A DNA stretch of 64,000 nucleotides from Mariniblastus sp. (GCA_029251085.1 JAQXDZ010000081.1:62001-126000), one strand, 5' to 3'; positions 1 through 10,123 are shown, counted from the stretch's first letter. Numbers and translations: made by a program. The notes: generated by a model not told the origin, from the sequence alone.

Positions 1-1218
1 AAAGGCTCCCAAGTCAGTGGCAAAACACTTGGTATCGTCGGCCTGGGTCGAATTGGTTTGGAAGTGGCCTCGCGAGCACGGGCATTTGGCATGGATGTTA
101 TCGGCTATGATCCCTTCCTGTCGTCCGAACGAGCCGAGGATCTTGGCATCACTAAAGTTGCCCAAGTGTGTGACCTTCTACCAAAAATTGACTACCTAAC
201 CGTGCATACACCTTTAACCCCGGAAACCAAGGGGCTGATTGGCCACGAGGAAGTCAAGTTAATGAAACCAAACGCTAGATTGGTCAACTGTGCCCGCGGC
301 GGCATCTACGACAACGATGCGTTAATTGCTGGACTGGAATCCGGGCAACTAGGCGGCGTAGCACTAGACGTTTACCCAGAAGAACCGTGCACCGATAATC
401 CGCTTTTTCAAATGGACAATGTGCTATGCACTCCACATTTAGGTGCGAGCACTGATGAAGCTCAAATCGAAGTTGCGGTAGAGGCCGTCGACCTATTGGT
501 TAATTTCTTGACCACCGGCGAAATTAAATCAGCAGTCAATACGATTTCGCTTGATCCAAAAACACTCAACGATCTCCGAAGCCATCTCGACGTTGCCCAC
601 CGCCTTGGAGTCCTACTTGGGCAATGGCATGGCGGGGCAATCGAAAAATGCGAACTTGAATTCCAGGGCGATATTTCAGAAAAAGATACGCGGCCTCTAG
701 TCTCCGCATTCTGTGCAGGACTGCTCGGTCACGTGACCGACGATGCTAACATTATCAACGCCGAGATGCTTTGCCGTGAACGAGGCATCGATATTTCCCG
801 AACTTCCAATTCAGACACGGGTGACTTTAGCAGTTCTATTACCGCTACGGTTTCCGGTGAAAGTGTCACGCGGACTGCAACAGGAACGCTGTTTGGAAAA
901 AGCATGCCTCGGCTAGTCCGACTGGACGAGTACAGGACAGAAACTTACATGGATGGAAATCTTTTGATCTTCAACCACTCTGACATCCCAGGAATTATTG
1001 GCTACGTTGGTAGCGTGCTTGCCGAAGAACAGGTCAACATCGCCCAGATGGCCGTCGGACGCGAAGGGGATCAGGGCGGATCGGCAATCGGCATTCTCAA
1101 TGTGGATTCCATCGTTTCCACCCCGACACTCGAACGTGTGCTTGAAAATGATGCCATCGACTCGGTACATCTAATTAATTTACCAGCCTTTGATGAGCTT
1201 CCTGACTGGTTGGTTTAA
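1..1218 (+). CDS. serA: D-3-phosphoglycerate dehydrogenase, 5' end missing
   Basis: The NAD-dependent enzyme oxidises 3-phosphoglycerate to 3-phosphohydroxypyruvate, the first step of serine synthesis. The frame is open from base 1, so the start and the first part of the substrate domain lie outside the window. The visible part opens with the Rossmann dinucleotide fingerprint GLGRIG, followed by the NCARGG loop and the DVYPEEP and PHLGAST segments typical of 2-hydroxyacid dehydrogenases. A long C-terminal part follows, with an intervening domain and an ACT-like regulatory domain (LLIFNHSDIPG onward). This is the long SerA form, in which the ACT domain often binds serine. A strong terminator follows at 1268-1301. 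Confidence 0.95.
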   Translation, partial: KGSQVSGKTLGIVGLGRIGLEVASRARAFGMDVIGYDPFLSSERAEDLGITKVAQVCDLLPKIDYLTVHTPLTPETKGLIGHEEVKLMKPNARLVNCARGGIYDNDALIAGLESGQLGGVALDVYPEEPCTDNPLFQMDNVLCTPHLGASTDEAQIEVAVEAVDLLVNFLTTGEIKSAVNTISLDPKTLNDLRSHLDVAHRLGVLLGQWHGGAIEKCELEFQGDISEKDTRPLVSAFCAGLLGHVTDDANIINAEMLCRERGIDISRTSNSDTGDFSSSITATVSGESVTRTATGTLFGKSMPRLVRLDEYRTETYMDGNLLIFNHSDIPGIIGYVGSVLAEEQVNIAQMAVGREGDQGGSAIGILNVDSIVSTPTLERVLENDAIDSVHLINLPAFDELPDWLV

Positions 1219-1267
1219 GACTAACGAGTCGACCAAACTCACCAAAAACCAATTTGATTACGATCAA

Positions 1268-1301
1268 AGCCCGTGGCATTGTAAAATGCCGCGGGCTTTT
1301 T
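1268..1301 (+). terminator. Intrinsic terminator after serA
   Basis: A 13-bp stem with one G-T wobble (1268-1280 with 1285-1297) closes on a GTAA tetraloop and runs into four or more T. It lies about 50 bases after the serA stop codon. Confidence 0.85.
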
Positions 1302-1409
1302 CGTCGACATCTTCTAGGTCTCTAACTACTCTAGAATCAAACGGTTTGTTTAGATCTCCCCCGGACCGCATCCAACTCTTATTTCTTCTCGCAATACTCA
1401 TACAAGACC

Positions 1410-2789
1410 ATGAATCTCATTGTTGGTGCGGTGATTGTGTTAACGCTGCTTGGCAGTGAACTGACCGGTTCCCAACCTGTCAAGCACGAACAACTTTGGC
1501 TAACGATATTCATGGTGGGTGTCTTGGCAATTCTGGTCCCGGGTCTCGCGATATTTCAAACCTATTTCGTTTCGATTCAAGTCCCACTCAATCAAGTCGA
1601 CGTCAAACAGCGCGATCAAATCATTGCAAGACTCTCAGCATGTCACAGTGCTGTCTGGTTATCGGCAAGCCTCGCCACTGTCTGGGCGATTCGCTGGCAA
1701 GATGTTGTGCGTGGTACCTGGCAACTCGATCGCTGGCCTTTACTGGATGAGTTCTTCATTTTACTGCCGGTAGTTTTTTCATTATTCACGTCATGGATAA
1801 TCTTCTCTGACCTCACCAGAAAAAAACCGAAAACGGGTTCGCTGTATTTTTCAATGAAAAGAAAAATTGGATTAACCTGCATTCGATTTCAGTCGTGCCT
1901 GCTCTTCGTCATATTTCCAACAGCAACGATCATCCTCATTCGTGACCTTGAACCGTATCTTGCCAACCTCAACGCTTATGAAAAACCGATAAGCTTCGCA
2001 GCTTTATTTGTGACACTCGCTGCCGGTCTTCCCGTGCTTTTATTGACAGTTTGCTCCCATACGAACTTCAACGACCAAGTTCTTGAAAGCCAAATCAAAT
2101 CCATATTTATCCAAAACCGAATTTCCTTGAGGAGACTACGAATATGGCGAACGGGAAACCAAGTCGCCAATGCTGCCGTCGTTGGTCTCATCCCTCGCTA
2201 CCGAATGCTGTTACTCTCCGACAAACTGTTAAACTTATTCCCACGGAACGAAGTTCTGGCTATTGCAAGACATGAGGCAGGGCACGTGATGCTTTGGCAC
2301 ACCTTTACTCGACTTTGCTTTATCACCCTTCCAGTCTTGGCAATTGCTCAGACACAGTCTCAATCGACTGGTTTGCCAACTCCTGTTTTTGACGGGGGCC
2401 TGATGCAATGGCCAAGTGTGGCATCGACATTACTGCCAATCGGGATTTACCTGGCGTTTCTCTTGATTAGCCTCCCATGGATCTCACATCAAATGGAACA
2501 CGAGGCCGATATTTTTGCCTGCCAAACTCAAGGTTCGATTAGAGCCGAACCTGATTCAGATTACACGAACGATCTAAGAAACGCTTTGCTGCGTCTGGCT
2601 GCATTAGGCAGGGGATATTACGAAAAACAAACACTGCTCCACCCAAGTCTCAAACAGCGTATTGAACTGATTGAAAAACTGGAATCGAATCCGAACAAGA
2701 TCAATCAATTTAAACGTTCTTTTTCAAGGCGCCGCAATCTCGTGCTTGTCTGTTTTACCGTGATCTGGAGCTCGCTTACGCTGCTATAG
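1410..2789 (+). CDS. Membrane-bound M48-family metallopeptidase
   Basis: A 459-residue polytopic membrane protein. It begins with a hydrophobic segment at residues 1-20 and has further membrane segments before and after the catalytic core. The zinc site is visible as HEAGH (in ARHEAGHVMLWH) plus a downstream HEADIFA segment that supplies the third, Glu ligand. This spacing is typical of M48 (Ste24/HtpX-like) peptidases, which cleave membrane or misfolded proteins at the cytoplasmic membrane. The gene stands alone between serA and a convergent gene. Its substrate is unknown, and an M56/BlaR1-like role is possible though no sensor domain is visible. Confidence 0.8.
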   Translation: MNLIVGAVIVLTLLGSELTGSQPVKHEQLWLTIFMVGVLAILVPGLAIFQTYFVSIQVPLNQVDVKQRDQIIARLSACHSAVWLSASLATVWAIRWQDVVRGTWQLDRWPLLDEFFILLPVVFSLFTSWIIFSDLTRKKPKTGSLYFSMKRKIGLTCIRFQSCLLFVIFPTATIILIRDLEPYLANLNAYEKPISFAALFVTLAAGLPVLLLTVCSHTNFNDQVLESQIKSIFIQNRISLRRLRIWRTGNQVANAAVVGLIPRYRMLLLSDKLLNLFPRNEVLAIARHEAGHVMLWHTFTRLCFITLPVLAIAQTQSQSTGLPTPVFDGGLMQWPSVASTLLPIGIYLAFLLISLPWISHQMEHEADIFACQTQGSIRAEPDSDYTNDLRNALLRLAALGRGYYEKQTLLHPSLKQRIELIEKLESNPNKINQFKRSFSRRRNLVLVCFTVIWSSLTLL

Positions 2790-2885
2790 AAAAGGTCACC
2801 GGGAGCGATCAATTCGTCAATCCCTAAAATCAATGGTCGCTAGTACTCCCCTCGAAATTCCTCGACTAGCAGAACCCAACCAATC

Positions 2886-2925
2886 AAAAAAAAAGCGACG
2901 CTTTGCAGCATCGCTTTCTATTTTT
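2886..2925. terminator. Bidirectional terminator between convergent genes
   Basis: The stem aaagcga/tcgcttt (2892-2898 with 2911-2917) is flanked by an A-run on the left and a T-rich run on the right. It can therefore end transcription from the peptidase gene (+) and from the convergent secreted-protein gene (-). Confidence 0.7.
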
Positions 2926-2940
2926 CAATTACCGGTCAAA

Positions 2941-3975
2941 TTAGAAACCACCTCCAGATTGTCCGCCCATTTGCAACAGCATTGGCAGATTCTCCATTTG
3001 CTTACCAAGGAAATCCCCCAAGCCCTTGGGAGCTGGGATTTTGACAAGTACTTCGCGGCCGCTTCCCTTCGCCTTAAGTGCCTTGCTGATCACCCCCAGC
3101 ATTTTGGCTGCATCGGGATCCGTGCCTTCAACCATGGGCATGACTTGCTGCATCGACATCTTTGCCAACCCCAACATCGCATCGACACCACCTCGTAGCT
3201 CTTTAGCTTTTTCCTCATCCATCCCGGTTGCCTTAATCGTTAATAGATCCTTTTCGTCCATCCCAACCATAATTGAAAGATCTTGGACATTATTGAGCAA
3301 GTCAATAAACATTCCTGCAGGACCATTGCCGCCAGCCTGTTGCTTCCCCATCTCAACTAATTCAGTGACCAATCCCTTTGCCCCTGCAAAGTCCATCGCC
3401 ATCCGAATCGGAACTTCCGGAGAGTCTTTCGCAGCCGACATCAAATTGTCAGTTAACAACTTTCGGTTCGGATGAAAAAGGTATTTTTTGGTACCAAGTT
3501 CGACTGTCTTAGAATCAACAACCTGCATGAACAATAAGCCTGCCGGAATGGGACCATCCGCGGGCATTTCGTAAAATGTCTTCCCATCGTTTTCAACTGT
3601 TTCAGCTGAATCGGAATCTATCTCTGCGAGTACCTTATCGACGGCAGCTTCCGTGTTGAAATAAACTTTCACAAAGAAATCAAATTTGACCTCACCAAAT
3701 TGGGCCATCATAGCCTCCTGCATACTCTGAGGCAGGCTCATTGCCCCGAACACTCGGTCGATCTCATTTGGACCAGGCTCATCCTCCGAAGCTAACCCCG
3801 CAAGCTGCGCTTCCATCCCGAGCTTTTTTCCAAGGACACTATTTCGCATGTCATCTAGACGCAAATCAAATACAACGACCGCTTTGTCTTTTTCATCAAT
3901 GGTGCCAGTCTGAGCCAGCAACGATGAGCAAACCATCGTTAATAACAGAAAAAATGAAGATGCAAAAACTCGCAT
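2941..3975 (-). CDS. Secreted protein of unknown function
   Basis: A 344-residue protein with a clear Sec signal peptide (hydrophobic residues 5-20, likely cut after LLAQ). The mature part is mixed alpha/beta with many Met and Lys residues and ends in a Gly-rich tail. No catalytic motif or known domain was recognised. It lies 98 bases downstream of alaS on the same strand, so the two may be co-transcribed, although an imperfect hairpin near 4016-4036 could separate them. It probably acts in the periplasm. Confidence 0.7.
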   Translation of the reverse strand: MRVFASSFFLLLTMVCSSLLAQTGTIDEKDKAVVVFDLRLDDMRNSVLGKKLGMEAQLAGLASEDEPGPNEIDRVFGAMSLPQSMQEAMMAQFGEVKFDFFVKVYFNTEAAVDKVLAEIDSDSAETVENDGKTFYEMPADGPIPAGLLFMQVVDSKTVELGTKKYLFHPNRKLLTDNLMSAAKDSPEVPIRMAMDFAGAKGLVTELVEMGKQQAGGNGPAGMFIDLLNNVQDLSIMVGMDEKDLLTIKATGMDEEKAKELRGGVDAMLGLAKMSMQQVMPMVEGTDPDAAKMLGVISKALKAKGSGREVLVKIPAPKGLGDFLGKQMENLPMLLQMGGQSGGGF

Positions 3976-4015
3976 ACCTTAACTCCTCGTGGTTTCAAAA
4001 AAAAAATTGCAAGAA

Positions 4016-4036
4016 CGCCCCTGCATACCAGAGGCG
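4016..4036 (-). terminator. Possible weak terminator after alaS
   Basis: An imperfect 8-bp stem (4016-4023 with 4029-4036, one mismatch) lies just past the alaS stop on the minus strand. Nine bases later comes a long T-run in minus-strand sense. The spacing is poorer than for a classical terminator. Confidence 0.3.
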
Positions 4037-4073
4037 ACTGTTAATTAGGGAAGCAATTAAGCATACCCTGTTT

Positions 4074-6947
4074 TCAGTCAGAATGTTTCGATTTAATTAA
4101 ATCCAATGCTGTCCGCAGTGCGTCGTCTATTTTAGCTGGGTTTTTACCACCAGCTTGGGCTAAATCAGGCTTACCACCCCCTCGCCCATCTACCACGGCC
4201 GCGACTTCGCGAATCCAATTACCAGCACTGTACCCCCGCTCAACAAGATCACGAGTCATTCCAGCGGACAACATAACCTCGGAATCGCCAGAACTGGACG
4301 CTAATAAAATGGCGGCAGGATTTGTTTTTTTACGGATTTGGTCAATCAACTGAACCATTAACCCGCGATTGGCATTGGGGAGTTGATGAGCAATAACCCT
4401 GACATCACCGACCAATTCCGCTGCTGCAATTAACTCGTCTACGTCCACGCTGCCGGCTTCACTCAATCGCTCGAGTTCCTCCTCGAGAGCGACCACCTCT
4501 TGCAACATTACATGAACGCGATCTGCCACCTGAAGAACCGGAACGTTGAGAGCTCGGGCTGTGTGCCGCATAATGCTACGCAATTCAAAATAATCTGCAT
4601 CAGTCGCCTCAGCCGATTCATGCTTCTCAAAGGTCGGTAGAACCTCCGAAGACTTACGCCCCGAACTAAGCTGTTTCTTGAGGCTCTTCACTTTCTGGCT
4701 AAGATGAGTCACTGCAACCGGAACGTCCGTCCAAACCACCGATAGATCCGCAGCCAACTTACGACAGTCCTCCATAATCCGGATCTGGTTTTCCCTCGCC
4801 TTGGCTCCGGTCCACGCATGGATGCGACGGGTTCCCGCTCCCATGTTTTCCTCGGAATAGATTTCAAACGCGTCTACGTCGCTTGAGCTGGAGACATGGA
4901 TCCCTCCGCACAGTTCTTTACTGAATTCGCCAATGGACACCATTCGCACGGGATCAGGATACTTCTCGCCAAACAACATCATTGCCCCTTGCTCACGAGC
5001 GTCGGACAATGGCAAAATTTCGGCTGTCACTGGCACGGCGGCGCGAATCTTTTCAATCGTCTGCTGTTCGATCAAGGCCAGTTGCTCCTCAGGCACAGCG
5101 TCCATATTCGCAAAATCAAAACGAAGCACATCATCAATCACTCGAGAGCCACGCTGCTGAGCATGCTCACCAAGATGTTCTTGCAGTGCGTGATGCAACA
5201 TATGAGTGGCACTGTGCGCCCGGCAAATCCCTTGCCGGCGTTCCTCATCGACATGTGCCCGAATTTCGTCTCCGAGAGAAAGCGTTCCCTCTGTCATTTG
5301 ACCAGAGTGAATAATGAGCCCGCCATCCTTCTGCGTATCTTCTACGTGGAACTTCCCAGTGGCTCCTTCAATCCAACCGGTATCACCAACCTGACCGCCG
5401 GATTCTCCATAAAACGGTGTCTCCTGCAGAACGATGAATTGCTTCCCCTCAATCACTTCCATCGATTCACACGCCTGCTGTTTCAGCACCCGCCTTTCCG
5501 TGATTTGATTTTTCACCCGCTCCATCACTTCGGTGATTTCTTCAAATTCGAAATACATTCCAATGATTGAGCTTTGCAATTCAGATGCTTCGTAACCGGA
5601 AAACAGCGTCGACTTATGCTCTTTTTTAATCTCATCGAGAGGGCCAGCATCGCCCATAACTGTTTTCTCACCGGTATTACTTACGTCGCCATGCTCCAAC
5701 ATCCACTTATCAAATTCAGCCCAATCAAAACCTAAACCGTGATGCTCCGCGACTGATTCAGCAATCGTCGGAGGCACTCCATGGGTTTGATAGACATCAG
5801 CGACTCGCTGGGCGTCAAGTTTTGTCTGCCCATTCGCCATTGCCTCTTGAACGATTTTTTCAACGCGGGGAATACCACGATCAATCACCGAGTAAAAACT
5901 TTTCTCCTCCTCTTCAACCACTGCGACCACGCGACCGACCGATTCCCGAAGCTCGGGATACGGCACCCCCAACTGATCGACTACTGCCGGTACCAACTGG
6001 AACAGGAAAGGATCTCTCAGTCCCATGTCGTAGCCTTGCAACACCGCACGCCGAAGAAGGACTCGAACCACCGATTCTTCAGCTTTGGCACCAGGATAAA
6101 CGTTCTCGTGAATCGCAACCGAGCAGGCGCGGATATGATCGGTAATCCGACGCAATCGGCGGCCATTATCTGAATTAGCTTCATACTTAACACCGCAAAC
6201 CTCGGCAGCGGCATTAACGATCGGCATGAGCGTGTCGATATGAAAGTTAGTGGAAACCCCCTGCAGTGTCGCAGCGGTCCGCTCCAATCCCATTCCTGTA
6301 TCTATATTTTTGTTGGGCAGTGGGAGCAAATTATTGGGCGGATCACCTTCGCGATCAAACTGGGTAAATACCAGATTCCAAATTTCGCACTCAGGACCTT
6401 CATCAGGGTGATAAAAGATTTCACTACAAGGTCCACATACGCCGTCAGGGCCAGCCGACGGGGCACTCGCTGGCCAAAAATTTTCCTTTTCGTCAAGCCG
6501 TCGGATTCGATTCAACGGCAGTCCGAGTTCATTGTGCCAAATGTTTGAGGCCTCATCGTCATCCAGATAAACCGTGACAGACAAACGATCTTTTTCTAAA
6601 CCAAGCCATTTGGGTTCGGTTAAAAACTCCCACGCCCAATGAATCGCTTCCCGCTTGAAATAATCTCCAAAGCTAAAGTTTCCAAGCATCTCGAAAAATG
6701 TGTGGTGGTAGGCAGTCCGCCCAACATTCTCAATGTCACCCGTTCGCAGACACTTCTGAGAACTCGTAGCACGGGTGAATTCCAGCTCGACCTTTCCAAG
6801 AAAATGGTCCTTAAATTGGTTCATTCCCGCCGGCGTAAATAGCACCGATTTGTCCCACTTGGGGACCATCACATCACTCGGGCAAACCGTGTGGCCTTTT
6901 GTTTGAAAAAATTCGAGATATTTGGATCTTAATTCGTCGGTTTTCAT
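4074..6947 (-). CDS. alaS: Alanyl-tRNA synthetase
   Basis: This class II enzyme charges tRNA(Ala) with alanine and edits mischarged Ser/Gly. It has 957 residues, longer than the usual size near 875. The catalytic N-terminus contains FTPAGMNQFKDHFLG and TGMGLER segments. The editing domain has its zinc ligands HSATH and CGGIH. The C-terminal DHHA1-like part carries the Gly-rich DGRGGGKPDLAQAGG motif. Some extra length sits between the aminoacylation and editing domains and in a coiled region before DHHA1. All key residues are present, so it should be active. Confidence 0.97.
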   Translation of the reverse strand: MKTDELRSKYLEFFQTKGHTVCPSDVMVPKWDKSVLFTPAGMNQFKDHFLGKVELEFTRATSSQKCLRTGDIENVGRTAYHHTFFEMLGNFSFGDYFKREAIHWAWEFLTEPKWLGLEKDRLSVTVYLDDDEASNIWHNELGLPLNRIRRLDEKENFWPASAPSAGPDGVCGPCSEIFYHPDEGPECEIWNLVFTQFDREGDPPNNLLPLPNKNIDTGMGLERTAATLQGVSTNFHIDTLMPIVNAAAEVCGVKYEANSDNGRRLRRITDHIRACSVAIHENVYPGAKAEESVVRVLLRRAVLQGYDMGLRDPFLFQLVPAVVDQLGVPYPELRESVGRVVAVVEEEEKSFYSVIDRGIPRVEKIVQEAMANGQTKLDAQRVADVYQTHGVPPTIAESVAEHHGLGFDWAEFDKWMLEHGDVSNTGEKTVMGDAGPLDEIKKEHKSTLFSGYEASELQSSIIGMYFEFEEITEVMERVKNQITERRVLKQQACESMEVIEGKQFIVLQETPFYGESGGQVGDTGWIEGATGKFHVEDTQKDGGLIIHSGQMTEGTLSLGDEIRAHVDEERRQGICRAHSATHMLHHALQEHLGEHAQQRGSRVIDDVLRFDFANMDAVPEEQLALIEQQTIEKIRAAVPVTAEILPLSDAREQGAMMLFGEKYPDPVRMVSIGEFSKELCGGIHVSSSSDVDAFEIYSEENMGAGTRRIHAWTGAKARENQIRIMEDCRKLAADLSVVWTDVPVAVTHLSQKVKSLKKQLSSGRKSSEVLPTFEKHESAEATDADYFELRSIMRHTARALNVPVLQVADRVHVMLQEVVALEEELERLSEAGSVDVDELIAAAELVGDVRVIAHQLPNANRGLMVQLIDQIRKKTNPAAILLASSSGDSEVMLSAGMTRDLVERGYSAGNWIREVAAVVDGRGGGKPDLAQAGGKNPAKIDDALRTALDLIKSKHSD

Positions 6948-7082
6948 TGTCTTTTCCGGAAACGGGGCAGTTCAACCAATATATCGCCGAAAGGCCAAAT
7001 CGACCAGAACGATCACTTCATGAGCCATCGAATTTAGGATTTTAAAAACAACCAAAACCAACGTTTTTCACAAACCACATCT

Positions 7083-8201
7083 TTAGAATTGAGCCAGAAA
7101 CTGCTCCACTGCCGCCCAATAGCCGGCATGGTCTGAAAATTTGGGCCACAGTGCCCGTGCCCCGTGATTCCCGTTCGTGTCAGGCACGTAGGAAGTTTTC
7201 GCTTGAGCAGGAACAGCATCAAAAATCCCTTTCCACTTGGGAGCCTCCGCCTTGGATGACGCAATAAATACGGGCAACTTAATTTTCGAAGTAGATTCTT
7301 CAATCCACCGATCGCTCCTACCCTCGCCGCCAAAATACTCTCCTGGCGAAAAGGCCATCACGCCGCTAACCAAGTCAGGATTTTCTCCAACAATCCGTAG
7401 AGCCAACGAAGAACTGTACGAACTGCCCCATAAAATCAATTTAGCCTTTGGATAGTTTTTTTGAGACCATTTGATTGCGGCGATCATATCCCTTTCAGCA
7501 TCAACAAAATCGGTGGCTTTATTCTGAACAACCGCTTCTCGATGTGTCTCATTTGTGACACCATTCACTTCACCACCGGATCTTTGATCAATCGCGAGAC
7601 ACTGAAAGCCTAACTTATTTAACCGCGGAGCAATTTGGCGGTACTCTCCCCGCGACCACCCCGCCTGGTGACAAAGCACAATCATTGGCGCACCAGCATC
7701 TAGCGAGTGTTGATAAAGATCAGCGACCATCGTCACCCCATCCAGCGATTTAAATGTCACTCGCTGAAAATCTTTGCGTACTACTGGAGATTCGTCAAAT
7801 TTCATTTTTGGCAATTCTGGAATCACCAACGGCCACTTCGCTAATTTAATTTGAACGGTTACTGACTTCCCCGCACGAAGAATGTCAAAGGTGATTTCGT
7901 CACCTACCCCATGCTTGGATGTCATCTCTCGAAATTGCCGAAGCGACTTTATGTGGCTGTTCTCAAAATTTGCAATCTGATCCCCGGGCTTTAACAGCCC
8001 TTTCGCCGGAGAGGCATCGACTGTTTTGATGACAACGATTCCCTTTCCATCATCAGCCATCTGATAATGAACCCCTAAAAACCCCCGCTCATCGGCAACG
8101 CCAAACTGAGCTCTGGCCGAATCGATAAAAACCGAATCCATAAAAAGATAAATCGCAACCAAAACGAACGCGCCTATTAAATTCGTTTTCAATACAAACA
8201 T
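7083..8201 (-). CDS. Secreted PDZ-domain alpha/beta hydrolase
   Basis: A 372-residue exported protein. A signal peptide or anchor covers about residues 1-32 (ARA-Q cleavage site). A PDZ-like domain at about 38-120 contains the SPAKGLLKPGDQI signature. An alpha/beta-hydrolase (dienelactone-hydrolase-like) domain fills about 145-372. The nucleophile is probably Ser261 in WGSSYS, a G-x-S-x-S variant of the usual elbow, and the catalytic His is probably His346 in GNHGARA. The family cleaves esters or peptides; the substrate here is unknown. It lies downstream of recA on the same strand, separated by a terminator. Confidence 0.75.
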   Translation of the reverse strand: MFVLKTNLIGAFVLVAIYLFMDSVFIDSARAQFGVADERGFLGVHYQMADDGKGIVVIKTVDASPAKGLLKPGDQIANFENSHIKSLRQFREMTSKHGVGDEITFDILRAGKSVTVQIKLAKWPLVIPELPKMKFDESPVVRKDFQRVTFKSLDGVTMVADLYQHSLDAGAPMIVLCHQAGWSRGEYRQIAPRLNKLGFQCLAIDQRSGGEVNGVTNETHREAVVQNKATDFVDAERDMIAAIKWSQKNYPKAKLILWGSSYSSSLALRIVGENPDLVSGVMAFSPGEYFGGEGRSDRWIEESTSKIKLPVFIASSKAEAPKWKGIFDAVPAQAKTSYVPDTNGNHGARALWPKFSDHAGYWAAVEQFLAQF

Positions 8202-8532
8202 CGCCTAGGCTCCAACCATCCGATTTGATTTACAATCCTCAAAGACTTCCATTCTAACGCTTGAAAGCAGCGTTAGAAAACGTCCGGACCATGAATTAGT
8301 AAAGCATTCAACAATCGGCAAAAACGGGCTGCAAAACAAACAGTTCAGGAATGCAAACTCCCAATTGCCGTGCTGAAACACGAGTGAGAGCAATAAAAAA
8401 ACCGGCCACAATGGGCCGGTTAAGATCGGTTTCAGTCGTTCATTAAGACAGTCGAAGAACTGATAGTTATTAAGCAAACTCAATCAAGGCAGCATCAAAA
8501 AACTGCGTTAAATCGATAAAAAGCTAATCCTG
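8202..8532. other. Intergenic region recA to PDZ-hydrolase
   Basis: No convincing gene is seen. The region holds the recA terminator and presumably the promoter of the leftward PDZ-hydrolase gene. A 92-codon leftward reading frame here is hydrophobic but runs through the terminator hairpin, so it is not called. Confidence 0.5.
8394..8421 (-). terminator. Intrinsic terminator of recA
   Basis: An 8-bp GC-rich perfect stem (aaccggcc, 8400-8407 region, with ggccggtt, 8414-8421) has a 6-base loop. In minus-strand sense it is followed by a run of T (8395-8400). It lies about 110 bases beyond the recA stop. Confidence 0.85.
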
Positions 8533-9831
8533 TTAGCTCTTAGGCGGGTGGGCTTTCGCATCTTTGTCGATCCCCTCGAGCACTTCACTCATATCTTCCA
8601 CATAGCCTCCGGCCTCGAGAACTTTCCGACGGATCTCTTCACAGACATCCTTATTCTCAATTAGGTAATTTCTAGATTTCTCTTTTCCCTGCCCGAGATG
8701 AGTCCCATCGTATTTGAACCAAGAGCCGCTTCTCGCAACAATTTTATGAGCAACTCCAAGATCGAGAACATCTCCTTCGTAACTGATACCATTGGTGTGC
8801 ATCATATCGAACTCCGCGATTCGGAACGGTGGAGCGACCTTGTTCTTGACAATTTTTGCTTTCACTCTTTGCCCGACTTGAACATCGCCGTCTTTTAAAG
8901 CACCAATTCGACGAACGTCAATTCGAACCGAAGTATAAAACTTCAACGCACGACCACCGGGAGTCGTCTCTGGACTTCCAAACATAACGCCAATTTTTTC
9001 ACGAATTTGATTAATGAAAATCGTACATGTCTTGCTGCGGGAGATCGCTCCCGTCAGTTTTCGCATGGATTGACTCATCAATCTCGCTTGCAAACCAACG
9101 TGGGAATCACCAATCTCACCGTCCAATTCTTTCTTCGGAACGAGGGCAGCCACAGAGTCGACGACAATCACGTCAACTGCGTTAGACTTCACCAACATCT
9201 CAACAATTTGCATTGCTTCTTCACCGCTACTGGGCTGTGAAACAAGTAAAGTATCAAGGGAAACACCCAATTTTTTTGCCCAAGTCGGATCGAAAGCGTG
9301 CTCCGCGTCCACAATCGCTGCGATTCCTCCGGACTTCTGTGCCTCCGCGATCGTATGCAAAGCGAGCGTTGTCTTACCACTCGACTCCGGACCGTAAATT
9401 TCAATAATTCGCCCACACGGCAATCCACTTCCACCGAGTGCCATATCAAGCGAAAGGCTTCCTGTTGAGATACCGCGTATCTCCTGCTTGGAATCGTTCC
9501 CAAGCGCCATAATCGAACCCGAACCAAACTGAGCTTCAATTTGCTGAACCGCAGTCTTTAACGTCTCATGCTCTGAGAGCATTTTATCGACTGCAGCCAC
9601 TTCGCCTTTTTTCTTGGAATTACCAACAGCTTTTTTAGACGCTGATTTCCCGGAAGATTTTGCTTTTGCCATGGGTGTTTCTACTTTACGATTGGGGGAG
9701 GAAGCCTTGGTTACCGTCGGTGTTGTTACTTGTTTCTGCTGAGATCCACTACCAGCTTTTGCCGGTACAGTGGATTTTGTCTCAGCCAACGCAGTTTTTA
9801 CGTTACTCTTGGGTGTCGTCGTAGTCGCCAT
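8533..9831 (-). CDS. recA: RecA recombinase with long basic N-terminal extension
   Basis: RecA is the ATP-dependent strand-exchange protein and SOS co-protease. Its core begins near residue 84 ([12 protein letters not shown]), with Walker A GPESSGKT at 147-154, against about 66-73 in E. coli. Roughly 80 extra residues therefore precede the normal start, rich in Lys, Thr, Ala and Ser and predicted disordered. The long start is favoured by an AGGAG ribosome-binding site 5-6 bases before the ATG at 9831; internal Met54 and Met84 are alternatives. The tail is shorter and less acidic than in E. coli. The gene follows the antiporter gene on the same strand after a 292-base gap. Confidence 0.95.
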   Translation of the reverse strand: MATTTTPKSNVKTALAETKSTVPAKAGSGSQQKQVTTPTVTKASSPNRKVETPMAKAKSSGKSASKKAVGNSKKKGEVAAVDKMLSEHETLKTAVQQIEAQFGSGSIMALGNDSKQEIRGISTGSLSLDMALGGSGLPCGRIIEIYGPESSGKTTLALHTIAEAQKSGGIAAIVDAEHAFDPTWAKKLGVSLDTLLVSQPSSGEEAMQIVEMLVKSNAVDVIVVDSVAALVPKKELDGEIGDSHVGLQARLMSQSMRKLTGAISRSKTCTIFINQIREKIGVMFGSPETTPGGRALKFYTSVRIDVRRIGALKDGDVQVGQRVKAKIVKNKVAPPFRIAEFDMMHTNGISYEGDVLDLGVAHKIVARSGSWFKYDGTHLGQGKEKSRNYLIENKDVCEEIRRKVLEAGGYVEDMSEVLEGIDKDAKAHPPKS

Positions 9832-9965
9832 CTTATCTCCTGCTAGGAATCGAGTAATCTCTCAAGGCTTCGCAGAAGTTTCATTGGAATGGGCTTAAAA
9901 CTTTCGCTTCAACCACTTCCGACGAAAACTACGATACGACTCGCAAAACCGGTTTACAAGTGCCT

Positions 9966-9993
9966 TCAGCTATAAGATTCGCAGTTGATTGGA
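9966..9993. promoter_or_regulatory. Imperfect inverted repeat upstream of recA
   Basis: Upstream of recA there is an imperfect inverted repeat, gattg(g)ac...gtcaatc, around a 7-base centre. It could be a repressor site, for example a LexA-type operator. It matches neither the E. coli nor the Bacillus SOS box, so this is only a candidate. Confidence 0.2.
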
Positions 9994-10123
9994 CACGTAT
10001 GGTCAATCCATCCGCTTTTTTTAGGGAAATTGAGAATTTCGGCTAAAAACCAAACTAGCTCAATTTTGTACAGTTATCGAGATTTTAGCAACCCGAACTT
10101 TAAACAAACCTCAATTGACTCGC

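Noticed and set aside
8205..8483. Leftward 92-codon hydrophobic frame between recA and the PDZ-hydrolase gene
   Set aside because: It runs through the recA terminator hairpin, has no ribosome-binding site and has an unusual Phe/Cys/Leu composition.
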